A DNA stretch of 64,000 nt from NCBI RefSeq assembly GCF_008806345.1, contig NZ_VZZJ01000009.1, forward strand, positions 124,001-188,000. The letters are read 5' to 3'. The DNA is from Methylobacterium planeticum. GTDB lineage: Bacteria > Pseudomonadota > Alphaproteobacteria > Rhizobiales > Beijerinckiaceae. The position numbers and the translations under genes are program-made. The stretch's first letter is position 1; each line of letters opens with the position of its first letter. Under the pieces are notes generated by a model. That model saw only the letters and a list, made by a program, of their open reading frames with translations, was not told the origin of the DNA and searched no databases. Below, in pieces: positions 48,837-57,864 of this stretch.

Positions 48837-49100
48837 ATGCAGGACAACACCGAGAAGAACCGCTTCGAGCTGCAGGTCGACGACGAGACCGTGTTCGCCG
48901 ATTACCGCCGGCAGGAGGGGAGGCTCGTCATCACCTACGTGTACGCGCCGCCGATCCTGCGCGGGACCGGCGCCGCCGGCCGCCTGATGGACGCCGTGGC
49001 GCGCCGGGCGCGCGCGGAGGGGCAGGGCATCATCGCCCTGTGCGGCTATGCCCGGGCCTGGCTGCGGCGGCATCCGGATCATCGCGACCTCCTCGCCTGA
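48837..49100 (+). CDS. small GNAT-type N-acetyltransferase
   Basis: An 87-residue protein of the short YjdJ/COG2388 acetyltransferase type: an N-terminal strand pair (FELQVDDETVFADYRRQEGRLVITYVYAPPILRGTGAAGRLMDAV) containing the acetyl-CoA loop RGTGAAGRLM, then a Cys-containing helix (ALCGYARAWLRRHPDHRDLL). The substrate is unknown. ATG 48837 has the purine-rich GAGACAG about 8 nt upstream. Confidence 0.85.
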   Translation: MQDNTEKNRFELQVDDETVFADYRRQEGRLVITYVYAPPILRGTGAAGRLMDAVARRARAEGQGIIALCGYARAWLRRHPDHRDLLA

Positions 49101-49220
49101 ACCGCGCCGGCCGGGCTTCTCGCCGGGCGATCCCGAGCGGACCGCGCGGCACGGCGTTGGTGACAGCGCGCAGCGGACGATGGCGAGGCCCCCGGGATCC
49201 TGCTAGGCCTGCGCCGCCGT

Positions 49221-50558
49221 GTGGACGAGGAGATGACGATTTCCGACGATGCTTGGGCGACCGGCTTGGGCCTCCTGGCGGTCCTTGGACTGGTGCTGGC
49301 CAACGGCTTCTTCGTGGCCGCCGAATTCGCCCTGGTGGCGGTGCGCAGGAGCCGGGTGGCGGAACTCGTCGCGGAACGGCGGACCAACGCGAAGGCCCTC
49401 CTCTGGGCGACCGACCACCTCGACGCTCACCTGGCCGCGACGCAGCTCGGCATCACGATCTCGTCGCTCGCCCTGGGCTGGGTCGGCGAGCCGGCCCTCG
49501 CGCACCTGATCGAGCCGGCCTTGGCCTGGCTGCCGCTCTCCCTCGCCACGGCCGCCGCGCACACGGTCGCGGTGGTGATCTCCTTCGTGATCATCACGGC
49601 GCTGCACATCGTTCTGGGCGAGCTCGCCCCGAAGAGCCTGGCGCTTCAGCGCAGCGAGCGCACGGCGTTGGCGGTGATCCGGCCGCTCAGCCTGTTCCTC
49701 CTGGTCTTCCGCCCCGCCATCCTGTTCCTGAACGGGCTCGGCAACGGCATCCTGCGCCTCTGCGGCCTGCAGCCGGGGCACGGCGAAGGGGGCCAGCACT
49801 CGACGGCCGAACTGAATCTCCTGGTCGAGGCGAGCCGCGAGGCCGGCCTGATCCGCGAGGCCCAGCAGGAGGCGGTGGAGCGCATCTTCACCCTCGGCGA
49901 GCGCCGGATCCGCGAGATCATGACGCCGCGCCACGAGATCGAGTGGATCGACACCGAGGACAGCCAGGAGCGGATCCTGAAGGCGGTGCGCGCCTGCGCG
50001 CACGCGCAGGTCGTGGTCAGCAAGGCCATCGTCGACGAGGTCGTGGGCGTCGTGCGCAAGAAGGACCTGCTCGATCAGCTCCTCGATGGCGGGAGCGTCG
50101 ACGTGGAGGCCGCGACCCGGCCGCCCATCGTCGTTCACGAGGCGATGTCGGTCCTCGCGGTCCTCGAGACCTTTCAGCGCAATCCCGTCCAGATGGCCAT
50201 CGTGGTGGACGAGTACGGCAGCCTCGAGGGCATCGTCACGCAGACCGACCTCCTGGAGGCGATCGCGGGCGACATCCCGGAGCCCGGCGACGAGCCCGCC
50301 GTCGTCGAACGCTCGGACGGCTCCCTCCTGATCGACGGGATGATGCCGGCCGAGGAGGCGTTCGCGCGCCTCGCCTTCGTGGAGCGCCCCGATACGGACG
50401 AATTCACGACGCTTGCGGGCTTCGTCATCTTCCAGCTCGGACACATCCCGGCCGCGGGCGATTTCGTCGAGGCGCAGGGCTGGCGGCTGGAGGTGGTCGA
50501 CATGGATGGGCGGCGCGTCGACAAGATCCTGGCCGCGCGCATCGATCCGGACGCCTGA
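49221..50558 (+). CDS. CNNM/CorC family (hemolysin-like) membrane protein with CBS domains
   Basis: A 445-residue protein with an N-terminal DUF21/CNNM membrane domain (VLANGFFVAAEFALVAVRRSRVAEL, TQLGITISSLALGWVGEPA, LHIVLGELAPKSLALQRSE). Two CBS domains follow (IMTPRHEIEWID..., AMSVLAVLETFQRNPVQMAIVVDEYGSLEGIVTQTDLLEAIAGDI), then a C-terminal CorC/HlyC domain (DGSLLIDGMMPAEEAF...GFVIFQLGHIPAAGDFVEAQGWRLEVVDMDGRRVDKI). Relatives move Mg2+ or Na+, or tune magnesium and cobalt efflux. GTG 49221 gives the usual N-terminus; ATG 49233 abuts GAGGAG with no spacing. Confidence 0.92.
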   Translation: MDEEMTISDDAWATGLGLLAVLGLVLANGFFVAAEFALVAVRRSRVAELVAERRTNAKALLWATDHLDAHLAATQLGITISSLALGWVGEPALAHLIEPALAWLPLSLATAAAHTVAVVISFVIITALHIVLGELAPKSLALQRSERTALAVIRPLSLFLLVFRPAILFLNGLGNGILRLCGLQPGHGEGGQHSTAELNLLVEASREAGLIREAQQEAVERIFTLGERRIREIMTPRHEIEWIDTEDSQERILKAVRACAHAQVVVSKAIVDEVVGVVRKKDLLDQLLDGGSVDVEAATRPPIVVHEAMSVLAVLETFQRNPVQMAIVVDEYGSLEGIVTQTDLLEAIAGDIPEPGDEPAVVERSDGSLLIDGMMPAEEAFARLAFVERPDTDEFTTLAGFVIFQLGHIPAAGDFVEAQGWRLEVVDMDGRRVDKILAARIDPDA

Positions 50559-50699
50559 CATGATCGAACCGGAGCATTCTGGAGGCCGGCCCCCCCCGCC
50601 CCGCCGGCGGAGCGGCCCGTCCGTCCACCGGGGACGGGAGGGCGCTCATCCGCGGACGGGGTCGCGCCGGCCGCGGGTCGCCGCCGCATCCCCCGCACG

Positions 50700-51929
50700 A
50701 TGCCGAGCGCCCGGCCCCCGATCGTGACGGCCGAACCCGCCCCCTCGACGCTGCGCCTGATCGCCGTGCTGGCGGTCGCCGGCTTCGCCAGCACCTTCGC
50801 GGGGCGCTCGGTCGAGCCCCTCGTCGGCGTGCTCGCGCGCGACCTGCGCAGTGACGCCCACACGGTGGCGCTGCTCTCGACCGCCTTCGCCCTGCCCTAC
50901 GCCCTGATCCAGCCGGTTCTGGGCCCGATCGGCGATGCGCTCGGCAAGGAGCGCGTCATGACCGTCTGCCTCGGCCTGCTCGCCCTGGCCCTCCTGGGCT
51001 GCGCCCTCGCGACCGAGATCCACGTCCTGTTCGGCCTGCGGATCGTCGCTGGCGCGGCGGCCGGCGGCGTCGTGCCCCTCGCCCTCGCCCTGATGGGCGA
51101 CCGGATCCCGATGCAGCGCCGCCAGGTGGCGATCGGCCGCTTCCTCGTCGCGGTGATCCTGGGACAGCTCTCGGGCTCGACCTTCGCCGGGCTGATCGAG
51201 GGGCAGGTCGGCTGGAAGGGCGTCTTCGCCATCACGGCCGCCATCGGGGCGCTCGGCTGCGGCGCCGCGCTCCTGGGCTTCGAGCGCGGGATCGGCGCCC
51301 CGCCCCGTCGACCGGAGTTCCGGCAGGCGCTGACCCGCTACCGCGCGATCATCGGCAACCCGCGGGCGCGCGTCCTGTTCGCGGCGGTCTTCGTCGAGGC
51401 GATCGCGGTCTTCGGGATCTTCCCCCACCTCGCCCCCCTGATCGAGGCGCGGGGCGAGGGCGGCCCGCGCGAGGCGGGCCTGGCACTCGCGGGTTTCGCG
51501 GCGGGGGGCCTGCTCTACGCGGGCTTCGTGGCGCTGCTGCTGCGCTTCCTCGGCATGTCGCGGATGCTCATCGGCGGCGGCATCATCTGTGCCGGGGCGC
51601 TCCTCACCATCGGGCTCGCGGGCCGCTGGCAGATCGATTGCGCCGCGCTCGTCGCCATGGGGCTCGGCTTCTACATGCTGCACAACACCTTCCAGGTGCA
51701 GGTGACGGAAGTGGCGCCGGGCGCGCGCGCCTCCGCGGTGGCGCTCCACGCCTTCTCGTTCTTCTGCGGCCAGGCCCTCGGCGTCGCGATCGTGGGCGCC
51801 GCCCTGCAGGGCGTCGGCCAGTTCGCGGCGCTGGCCGGCTGCGCCGTGGTGATCCTCGGCCTCGGCCTCGCGACGGCCCGGTTGCTGTCGCGCCCGGCCC
51901 CGCCGACGGGACCCTCGCCGAACGGATGA
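50700..51929 (+). CDS. MFS transporter (DHA1-type efflux)
   Basis: A 409-residue protein with 12 hydrophobic segments in two six-helix halves and the MFS motif-A-like loop GPIGDALGKERVMTVC after TM2. Loop 4 and TM5 (LGQLSGSTFAGLIEGQVGWKGVFAI) match drug:H+ antiporter-1 patterns. The substrate is unknown. It lies 141 nt after the CNNM gene on the same strand. It is the last intact gene before the decayed region. Confidence 0.88.
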   Translation: MPSARPPIVTAEPAPSTLRLIAVLAVAGFASTFAGRSVEPLVGVLARDLRSDAHTVALLSTAFALPYALIQPVLGPIGDALGKERVMTVCLGLLALALLGCALATEIHVLFGLRIVAGAAAGGVVPLALALMGDRIPMQRRQVAIGRFLVAVILGQLSGSTFAGLIEGQVGWKGVFAITAAIGALGCGAALLGFERGIGAPPRRPEFRQALTRYRAIIGNPRARVLFAAVFVEAIAVFGIFPHLAPLIEARGEGGPREAGLALAGFAAGGLLYAGFVALLLRFLGMSRMLIGGGIICAGALLTIGLAGRWQIDCAALVAMGLGFYMLHNTFQVQVTEVAPGARASAVALHAFSFFCGQALGVAIVGAALQGVGQFAALAGCAVVILGLGLATARLLSRPAPPTGPSPNG

Positions 51930-52425
51930 GCGGGCCGATCCACCGGCGCGCCGATGCCGCACGCGGGAAGCGGGATCAGGGACGCTGCGAACGCCCGTGG
52001 AACGGGGCCATCGAATGTGAAGGGACAGCGTGGAACATCGGAGCAACCTGCGCCGCGCATCGCAGCGCTCAGGGCATCCGGTTCAGGGCAGCGACGATCA
52101 CCAGGAAAGCCTGGTGGAGCTGAGGGGACCGTTACCCCGGTCGGAGCTAAACTATTGAAGCCACGGAATTCTCTTGTCCCGTCGTGACTTGGCGGGAGGT
52201 AGCATGGGAAGAGCGTGGGATTTATCGATCTCCGAGCCACGCCCCTACTGCCAAGGAGTGTCCGAGCGGGTTGTGCGGAAAGGCTCTCGCTGAACGATTG
52301 CTCCCCCGGGTTCGGGAATGGCTCACGCACGGCATGTCAAGTCACCTGGATCTCCAAGGGCTTGGCACCGTTCTGCAGAGGCGCCACTGACCTGACCGGT
52401 ACTTTGGACCGGGCCATTTGCGAGG
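51930..52425. other. intergenic region bordering the IS-rich segment
   Basis: No gene is supported in these 496 bases. GC content is lower than in the preceding block. The segment around 52256-52320 loosely resembles a tRNA-Ser but does not fold. The region probably contains the MFS gene terminator and decayed mobile-element sequence. Confidence 0.5.
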
Positions 52426-52940
52426 CTACTGCGTGATAGCGGCCATGGGTAGGCGGAAGGCCAGATCTGGACAGCTGAAAGGCGCAGGTGGCCGATAGCC
52501 CATCGACGAATGCGGCCGGACACGGTTGTAGGCGTTCTGCCAAAGACCTATCACGATCTGAGCTACCTTCAGCGAGTAGAATATTTCCTGCTTCAGGCAC
52601 TGTCCTGAAGCTTGCCGTTGAAGCTCTCGTAAGTCACCGTTTTCCCGCGGCGAGCCTGGGGCAATGCACGGGATCTGCGAGCCGGCTTTGGCGACCCACT
52701 TGTGCGGCGCTTTGGCGATCATCTCCGGCCCATTATCGCAGCGAATGTTATCCGGAATGCCGTGCAGACACATCGCGTCGGCCAGCGCCTCGATCACACC
52801 TACGCTGTCGATGCGCCGCGCCACCTTCAGCGCCAGGCAAGCGCGGCTGTGCTCGTCGATCGCGTCAGGAGGCGCAGGCTTCGGCCGTCGTGGGTCCGGA
52901 CCCGGACGAAGTCGAAGCTCCATGTATGGAGGCGCCGTTG
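52426..52940 (-). pseudogene. IS3 family transposase (orfB) remnant
   Basis: Translated pieces match the IS3 orfB integrase core: SFDFVRVRTHDGRSLRLLT in one frame, then IDEHSRACLALKVARR...VIEALADAMCLHGIPDNIRCDNGPE and QEIFYSLKVAQIVIGLWQNAYNRVRPHSSMGYRPPAP in another. Frameshifts occur near 52865 and around the NGYCESFNGKL block (52600-52640), which destroy the region carrying the catalytic Glu. orfA is absent. A dead fragment. Confidence 0.85.
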
Positions 52941-53161
52941 TCAAGCTGTGCTGTCCCAGGCGCTTGGATCGATTGCAGCCATGTATCCGGCCCTCGGGCA
53001 AAGCCTTTGGCCATCATGGATATCCGCGAATCAGCGCCCTATCAGACGTGCGGACCACAAGGTCCTGGGAGCTTCACGGGCTGAGCCGACCACGGTCCGA
53101 CCGTTGTGCCAGTAACGTCAGTAGCCTGAGCAATCGAGAACGGAATGCACCTCAGTCCGTA

Positions 53162-53680
53162 TCAATGGGCTGGCGCGTAGGGCTCGTCGCGCGCCATCAC
53201 CGCCCAGACAATCCGGGCCATCTTGTTGGCCAGCGCCACAACCGCGACGTTGGCGTGTCGTCGGCCGCGCAACGGCTCCACCCATTGATGCAGTCGCGTC
53301 GGGCAGGATCCCGGATGTGTGGTGATCGAGCGGGCTCCATGGATCAGCAGAGTGCGCAGGTACACGTTGCCGCGCTTGCTGATGCCCAGCATCCGCTCTC
53401 GACCGCCACTGGAATGTTGACGCGGAACGAGCCCCAGCCAAGCCGCGAACTGACGCCCGCTCTTGAAGACGCTGTGGCCTGGCACGCTGGCCAGCATGGC
53501 GCTGGCAGTCAGCGGGCCGACACCGGGGATGGCCGAGAGCGGGCGGCTGGCGTCATTCGCTCGGTGCCAGGTCACGATCTGCCGCTCGAGCGTGGCGACA
53601 CGCTGATCTACGGCTCGGAGAAGGTCGATCAGTTCGCGCAGCAGCGGCTTCATCAAGGCTGGTAGAGCTGCATCAGCGCG
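53162..53680 (-). pseudogene. IS110 family transposase, C-terminal fragment
   Basis: The C-terminal transposase domain of IS110/IS116/IS902 elements is present: LSAIPGVGPLTASAMLASVPGHSVFKSGRQFAAWLGLVPRQHSSGGRERMLGISKRGNVYLRTLLIHGARS, continuing to a stop. The N-terminal DEDD RuvC-like nuclease domain is missing. Beyond ~53680 the frame runs into unrelated sequence read antisense to a phosphoesterase remnant, so this is a truncated element. (The block is given in part; positions are approximate at the right edge.). Confidence 0.85.
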
Positions 53681-53691
53681 CCATCTGGTGC

Positions 53692-53885
53692 AGCCACTAC
53701 GCCCACCGGACCTGGCCCCACGCCCGACACGGCGACCTGCACCTCTACGGCACTCCCACGGCAGCCTGCCCGGCACCCGCACCAGCCTCGACGTCGGCGT
53801 GGATTGCTGGAAATGGGCCCCCGTGCGGCTGGAGGCCATCCTCAAGCGGATGGCGGAGACGCCCGGGACCGCCGCGGCCCCCTGA
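53692..53885 (+). pseudogene. metallophosphoesterase C-terminal fragment
   Basis: Two frames joined by a one-base deletion near 53745 read SHYAHRTWPHARHGDLHLYG and then HSHGSLPGTRTSLDVGVDCW and KWAPVRLEAILKRM. This is the C-terminal metal-binding GHxHGSLPG region of calcineurin-like phosphoesterases. The 5' part of the gene is gone, replaced by the IS110 fragment on its left. Confidence 0.75.
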
Positions 53886-54005
53886 CACCCGACTTCGGCG
53901 ACGATACGGGTGATGCCGCCCCGGGAGCCTCGATGCGGACGGCTACGCGAGGTCGAACGATTGGCGGCTTCCGTCCGGGCGTAAGGCCCGCCGGAGGGGC
54001 CTGCA

Positions 54006-54141
54006 TCGCTCCTTACCCTTGCCGCCCTCCTTGGCGAGCTCGACCTGGGCGGAGGAGGTGCGCGGGTACGACTTGCCCTCGTGGCTCGCCTTGGCATTCG
54101 CTTTCTGGCCCTCTCGCTGCCCGACCCTTCCTCTCGGTCAT
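54006..54141 (-). pseudogene. possible small hydrophilic protein gene, frameshifted
   Basis: An ATG at 54141 has a strong ribosome site (AGGAG, 6 nt spacing) and starts MTERKG. After a frame change the sequence reads EGQKANAKASHEGKSYPRTS and then SAQVELAKEGGKGKER. This looks like a small basic, Gly/Lys-rich stress-type protein, but no single frame is intact and the family is not certain. Confidence 0.3.
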
Positions 54142-54411
54142 GGTCGTCTCCTACGGATGACGGGCGAGGATTGTCGGCCCTTGCTCACGGTCCCGTTCAG
54201 CGACACCGTCCAGGAGGAGAAAGACGCCAGTTGAACGGCTCGGCGTCGACCCCAAGTGGGCTCACCCCACTGTACCTGGCAGCCGTCTCTCGACCGTGGC
54301 GCGGTTCGCCGACCCGGAGACAGGGAACCGGATCGCACCGGTGCGAGCCTCAATCTCCCGACGTGTCGCCCCGGACAACGCCGATCTTCCAACCGGGATC
54401 GTGCTGTGGCC

Positions 54412-55650
54412 TTAGGCGGGCAGTACCGGCGCCCTGCCCTCCGGCAAGCCGTCGAGGAGCGCCTGGTCGATCCGGAGATGCGCTCGCACCAAGGCGTGCG
54501 GGGTCAGCTTCATCCATTGATTGAGCGAGACGTCCGCATAGGTCGGACTGCGGAACATTTCGAGGAAGCGCAAAGGGGTCGAGCCCGTTCTGGATGTAGT
54601 GCCCCATGGCGAAGGGCACGTATCCGACGTCCCCGGCCTGGTAATCGAACGTGCGCGCCTTGCTCTCCGAGCCGAACACGGTCATGCGCCCGCTGCCCTC
54701 GATGTAGTATTGCCACTCGTCGCCGTCCGTGTGCCAGTGCAACTCGCGTAACCCGCCAGGCTCCAGTTCGACGAGCGCCGCGGCAAGGGTTTTCGAGGCC
54801 GGGAAGATGTGGGAGTCGGTGATCCGGACAGTGCCGCCCCGGGTCTGGATCGGGGGTTGGGCGAGCATCCGGTAGCTGAAGCCCTCCGGCACCGGGCCAG
54901 CCCCGCCCGTGCGGTCGTTCGCGATGGGTTCCGGCTTGGGCGCGGGGAAGATGTAGAGCTCTTCCTTGGGCAGGTGCTCCAAGGCGCTCTCCGGCACGCC
55001 GAAGTTCCGCGCCAACACGTCGCGCGGGGTATGCGCGAGCCAATCGGTGATGCGGAAGGTGCTGTCCTCGGAGAAGTGCCCGTCATCGAAGACGAGAAGG
55101 AATTCGCAGCCGTCGACCTCGCTGTCGAGCCCTTGGATCGAGTGTGGGATGCCGGAGGGGAAGTACCAGATGTCCCCCTCGGAGACATCGTCCACGAACG
55201 TCTGCCCATGTTGGTTGATGGCGGTGATCCGGGCGCGGCCCTTCAGCATGTAAGACCACTCGGACTCCTTGTGCCAGTGCATCTCGCGGGCGACGCCCGC
55301 CTTCAGCCGCATGTTGACGCCGGCCATGGCGGTCGAGACCGGCAACTCGCGCGTCGTGGTCTGCCGAGCCCAGCCTCCTGCCTCCAACCGCATGTGGCTA
55401 TCGCTGAAGGACCATTTCAGGTTCGGCATCGTGCATGGTCGGTCCTCGGCGGCGAGGTCGTGAAGGGTTCCTGCGCCTGCCACTCCGGGTTCCTCGGCCC
55501 GATGATGTTCGCACCGTCCTGTCCCCGGATGGATTGCTGCGGGGACAGGTTCTGTGAGGCTCCTTCAGCCGCCTCGCCCTGTGCCGTGCCCGTGAGCATG
55601 CCACCGGCGGCTGCGCCAGCCATCATTTCGCGTCGAGAGAGCTTCGACAT
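54412..55650 (-). pseudogene. oxalate decarboxylase-type bicupin with Tat signal, frameshifted
   Basis: Three consecutive frames join into one bicupin. The first has a Tat-like leader (MSKLSRREMMAGAAAGGMLT) and leads to [13 protein letters not shown] one-base loss near 55435 shifts to [20 protein letters not shown]. This frame carries cupin 1 ([16 protein letters not shown]) and cupin 2 ([19 protein letters not shown]), both with the HxH and Glu Mn(II) ligands. A second shift near 54580 moves the C-terminus ([20 protein letters not shown]) out of frame, and the intended stop is at 54412. Unless translation is unusual, the protein is non-functional or severely altered. Confidence 0.85.
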
Positions 55651-55733
55651 CGGTCGGCCTATCCATGACGGTTGAGAGGCGGCGTCTTTGGGTTGGCCCT
55701 TCGCGGTTCCGCGAGGCAGCACGGGCACACGAT

Positions 55734-56215
55734 TTAGGTCCCGACGAGGTTGTTTCCTCGAACAATCCGGGAGACAGCGGCCTTGTTCAATCCGCCGCCC
55801 GCTTGTCTCGATAACGGGATGGTCGGACGGGCATCGTCCCCATCCCGAGGCGCCCTGATGTACTGGACGTCCGCGCAGCCGACCATCTCGATGCGGTCGC
55901 CCCAAGGGTCGAGGAAGGCTCCGTCGGCGAGACGTGCGCCGGCGGCCTCCGCGAGGGCCCTGGCCCGGTCGCCTACCACCAAGTCGAAGTGCCCTTCCGG
56001 TAGATGACCGGGCGCGCCAGCGCGGCCCGCGTCTCGGCGAGCGCGCGGAACTCGTCGCCCATATCGAAGAAGGCGTGTCCATCAGCTCGGCCGCGCAGGA
56101 TGAAGGAAAAGATCGTGCCGTAGAAGCTCGGCGCGGCTTCGAGGTCACCCACCTCCACCGCGATGAGATTTACGCCGACGCGCGGCGGCTTCGGTAAGGC
56201 GTCCGGCTGCTCCAT
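55734..56215 (-). pseudogene. VOC (glyoxalase/bleomycin-resistance) family protein, frameshifted
   Basis: The first frame starts MEQPDALPKPPRVGVNLIAV and continues EVGDLEAAPSFYGTIFSFIL and RGRADGHAFFDMGDEFRALA. After a shift near 56010 a second frame reads GHFDLVVGDRARALAEAAGA, FLDPWGDRIEMVGCADVQYI and ends at 55734. Together they match the intact VOC protein at 61084-61551 (GLNHIALEVGDIQEALRFYR, FRDPWGNHLEIV), so this is a decayed paralogue. The expected metal-ligand His (LNHIALEV) reads NLIAVEV here, so that ligand is also lost. Confidence 0.8.
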
Positions 56216-56276
56216 CGCTCTCGTCTCCCGCATCGATAGCCGCGCCGCGAAGGGGGTGCACGGCCGTCGAGATGTG

Positions 56277-56326
56277 TCACGCGGTGCCGTTGCCGCCCGT
56301 GGCGCCGTAGACCTCACCCGTGACCT
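56277..56326 (-). pseudogene. 3' end of an SDR gene cut by the IS481 element
   Basis: Only the last codons survive, reading VTGEVYGATGGNGTA then stop, a typical end of an SDR oxidoreductase. The reading is interrupted where the IS481 terminus begins. The fragment is upstream of the VOC pseudogene on the same strand, suggesting an old SDR-VOC operon. Confidence 0.65.
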
Positions 56327-56327
56327 A

Positions 56328-57360
56328 GCTGTCATTGCTCTGGAGGTTGTCCATCCGGGGCGAGCGAGCGAGGCTGTGGTTGCGAAGCCTGCAACCCCGG
56401 ACCCGGAGCCTCGGATGGACGCCCACCAGAATGCGCGAACGACGCCGCATCGTCGACGGCTGATCGTCGAGCGGCTTTCCGAAGGCTGGAGCGTGTCGGC
56501 TGTGGCGACCGCCCTGGGGCTTGATCCGAAGACGGTCCGCAAGTGGCGGGCCCGGTTCGCGGCCGAGGGCGCGGCGGGTCTGCGGGATCGCTCGTCGCGC
56601 CCACACCGCTCGCCCACGCGCCTGGATGCCCGCGCCGAGGCCGAGATCGCGCGCCTGCGCCGGGAGCGCCTGTCCGGGCCCGCCATCGCCCGGCAGGCGC
56701 GGCGGCCGCTCTCGACGGTGGGCCGCGTGCTGCGCCGGCTCGGGCTCGGCCGGCTCGCGGCGCTCGATCCGAAGCCGCCGGTCCGCCGCTACGAGCGGGA
56801 GCGCCCGGGCGAGCTGATCCACATCGACACCAAGAAGCTCGGCCGTATCGACGGGATCGGCCACCGCATCACCGGCCACCGCAGCGGCATGAGGAGGAAC
56901 CGCGGCATCGGCTGGGATCACCTGCACGTCGCGGTCGACGACGCCTCCCGGCTCGCCTTCACGGAGATCCTGCCCGACGACCGCAAGGCGAGCGCGACCG
57001 GCTTCCTGGCCCGGGCGCTCGCGTTCTTCGAAAGCCACGGGGTCGTGGTCGAGCGCGTGATGACCGACAACGGCTCGGCCTATCGCTCCGGCGCCTTCGC
57101 GACCGCGATCCAAAGCGCCGGCCTGCGCCACAGCCGCACAAGGCCCTACACGCCCCGCACCAACGGCAAGGCCGAGCGCTTCATCCAGTCCAGCCTGCGC
57201 GAATGGGCCTGTGCCCGGCCGTTCACGAGTTCGGCCGAGCGACGCCAGGCCATGCTGCCCTGGATCGGACGATACAACCACAGCCGACCCCACGCCGCCC
57301 TCGGCGGACAACCACCCATCAGCCGCATCGCCAAGGACAACCTCCTTGGCAGCGACAGCT
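56328..57360 (+). mobile_element. IS481 family insertion sequence
   Basis: The element is about 1.03 kb. Its ends are imperfect inverted repeats of about 26 bp: the left begins AGCTGTCATTGC and includes GGAGGTTGTCC, and the right, read inward, begins AGCTGTCGCTGC and includes the same GGAGGTTGTCC. It encodes one intact transposase. A target duplication is not obvious; at most a TA or CTA flanks both ends. It interrupts an SDR gene on the left and a TetR gene on the right, so the insertion was accompanied by a deletion. Confidence 0.85.
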
Positions 57361-57362
57361 AA
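56415..57362 (+). CDS. IS481 family transposase
   Basis: The 315-residue DDE transposase appears intact. Its N-terminal helix-turn-helix (RRRLIVERLSEGWSVSAVATALGLDPKTVRKWRARF) is followed by a second HTH/linker (GPAIARQARRPLSTVGRVLRRLGL) and the integrase core with Asp in GELIHIDTKKLG, Asp in VMTDNGSAYRSG, and Glu in NGKAERFIQSSLREWA, a complete DDE set. ATG 56415 is chosen because the longer frame upstream crosses the IS end. The stop lies in the right inverted repeat. Confidence 0.92.
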   Translation: MDAHQNARTTPHRRRLIVERLSEGWSVSAVATALGLDPKTVRKWRARFAAEGAAGLRDRSSRPHRSPTRLDARAEAEIARLRRERLSGPAIARQARRPLSTVGRVLRRLGLGRLAALDPKPPVRRYERERPGELIHIDTKKLGRIDGIGHRITGHRSGMRRNRGIGWDHLHVAVDDASRLAFTEILPDDRKASATGFLARALAFFESHGVVVERVMTDNGSAYRSGAFATAIQSAGLRHSRTRPYTPRTNGKAERFIQSSLREWACARPFTSSAERRQAMLPWIGRYNHSRPHAALGGQPPISRIAKDNLLGSDS

Positions 57363-57838
57363 TGCTCGATCAAGCGCTGGCTGGGGTGTCGCTTCTCGAA
57401 GAAGCCGACCCGTCGTGGCGGGAGCATCTCAAGCACTACCTGCTCTCCTACCTGCACACGCTCAACCTCCGTCCGGGACTGGCGCAGCTTGCGATGTCCA
57501 CCATCGCGACAGGTCCCAACACGTTGCGCATGTGAGAGATCCTGCTCGGCCTGCTCCGGGAGGGCGGCATCGCGGAGCACCGGCTCGTCGAAGCGGCCGA
57601 CATGCTCGTTCTGCACACCACCGCCGTGGCGGCGGAGGAGGCCAACCGGGCTGCGGCAGGTCAGGATTCCGATCGGGTGAAGCGCGCGCTGGCCGCCGTG
57701 TCCGGCGACCGGTTTCCCGTCGTGGCCGCCCTCGTCCGGCAGGGGATGTTCGCCGGGGATGACCACGATGACGACGCGCGGATGCGAAGGTCGCTCGACG
57801 TGATCCTGGACGGGATCACCGCAAATCAGAGCTGTTAA
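57362..57838 (+). pseudogene. TetR family regulator, C-terminal fragment with internal stop
   Basis: The frame begins at the IS481 right end (LDQALAGVSLLEEADPSWRE) and continues through HYLLSYLHTLNLRPGLAQLA and LLREGGIAEHRLVEAADMLV to a stop at 57838. These resemble the ligand-binding domain of TetR/AcrR-type repressors. The DNA-binding HTH is missing, removed with the IS insertion, and an in-frame TGA lies at 57533. It probably once controlled the adjacent FAD monooxygenase. Confidence 0.75.
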
Positions 57839-57864
57839 TCGTCGTTTCAAGACAAGGATCGATC

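Noticed and set aside
52256..52320. tRNA-Ser-like stretch (GGAGTGTCCGAGCGG ... GGGTTCGGG)
   Set aside because: The 5' part resembles a D arm, but there is no matching acceptor stem, no anticodon stem and the T loop is wrong (TTCGGGAAT). At most it is a decayed tRNA fragment.
57361..57540. A new short gene starting at the IS481 stop (TAATG overlap)
   Set aside because: The sequence matches the interior of a TetR ligand-binding domain and meets a TGA at codon 58. The ATG is probably coincidental at the insertion junction.
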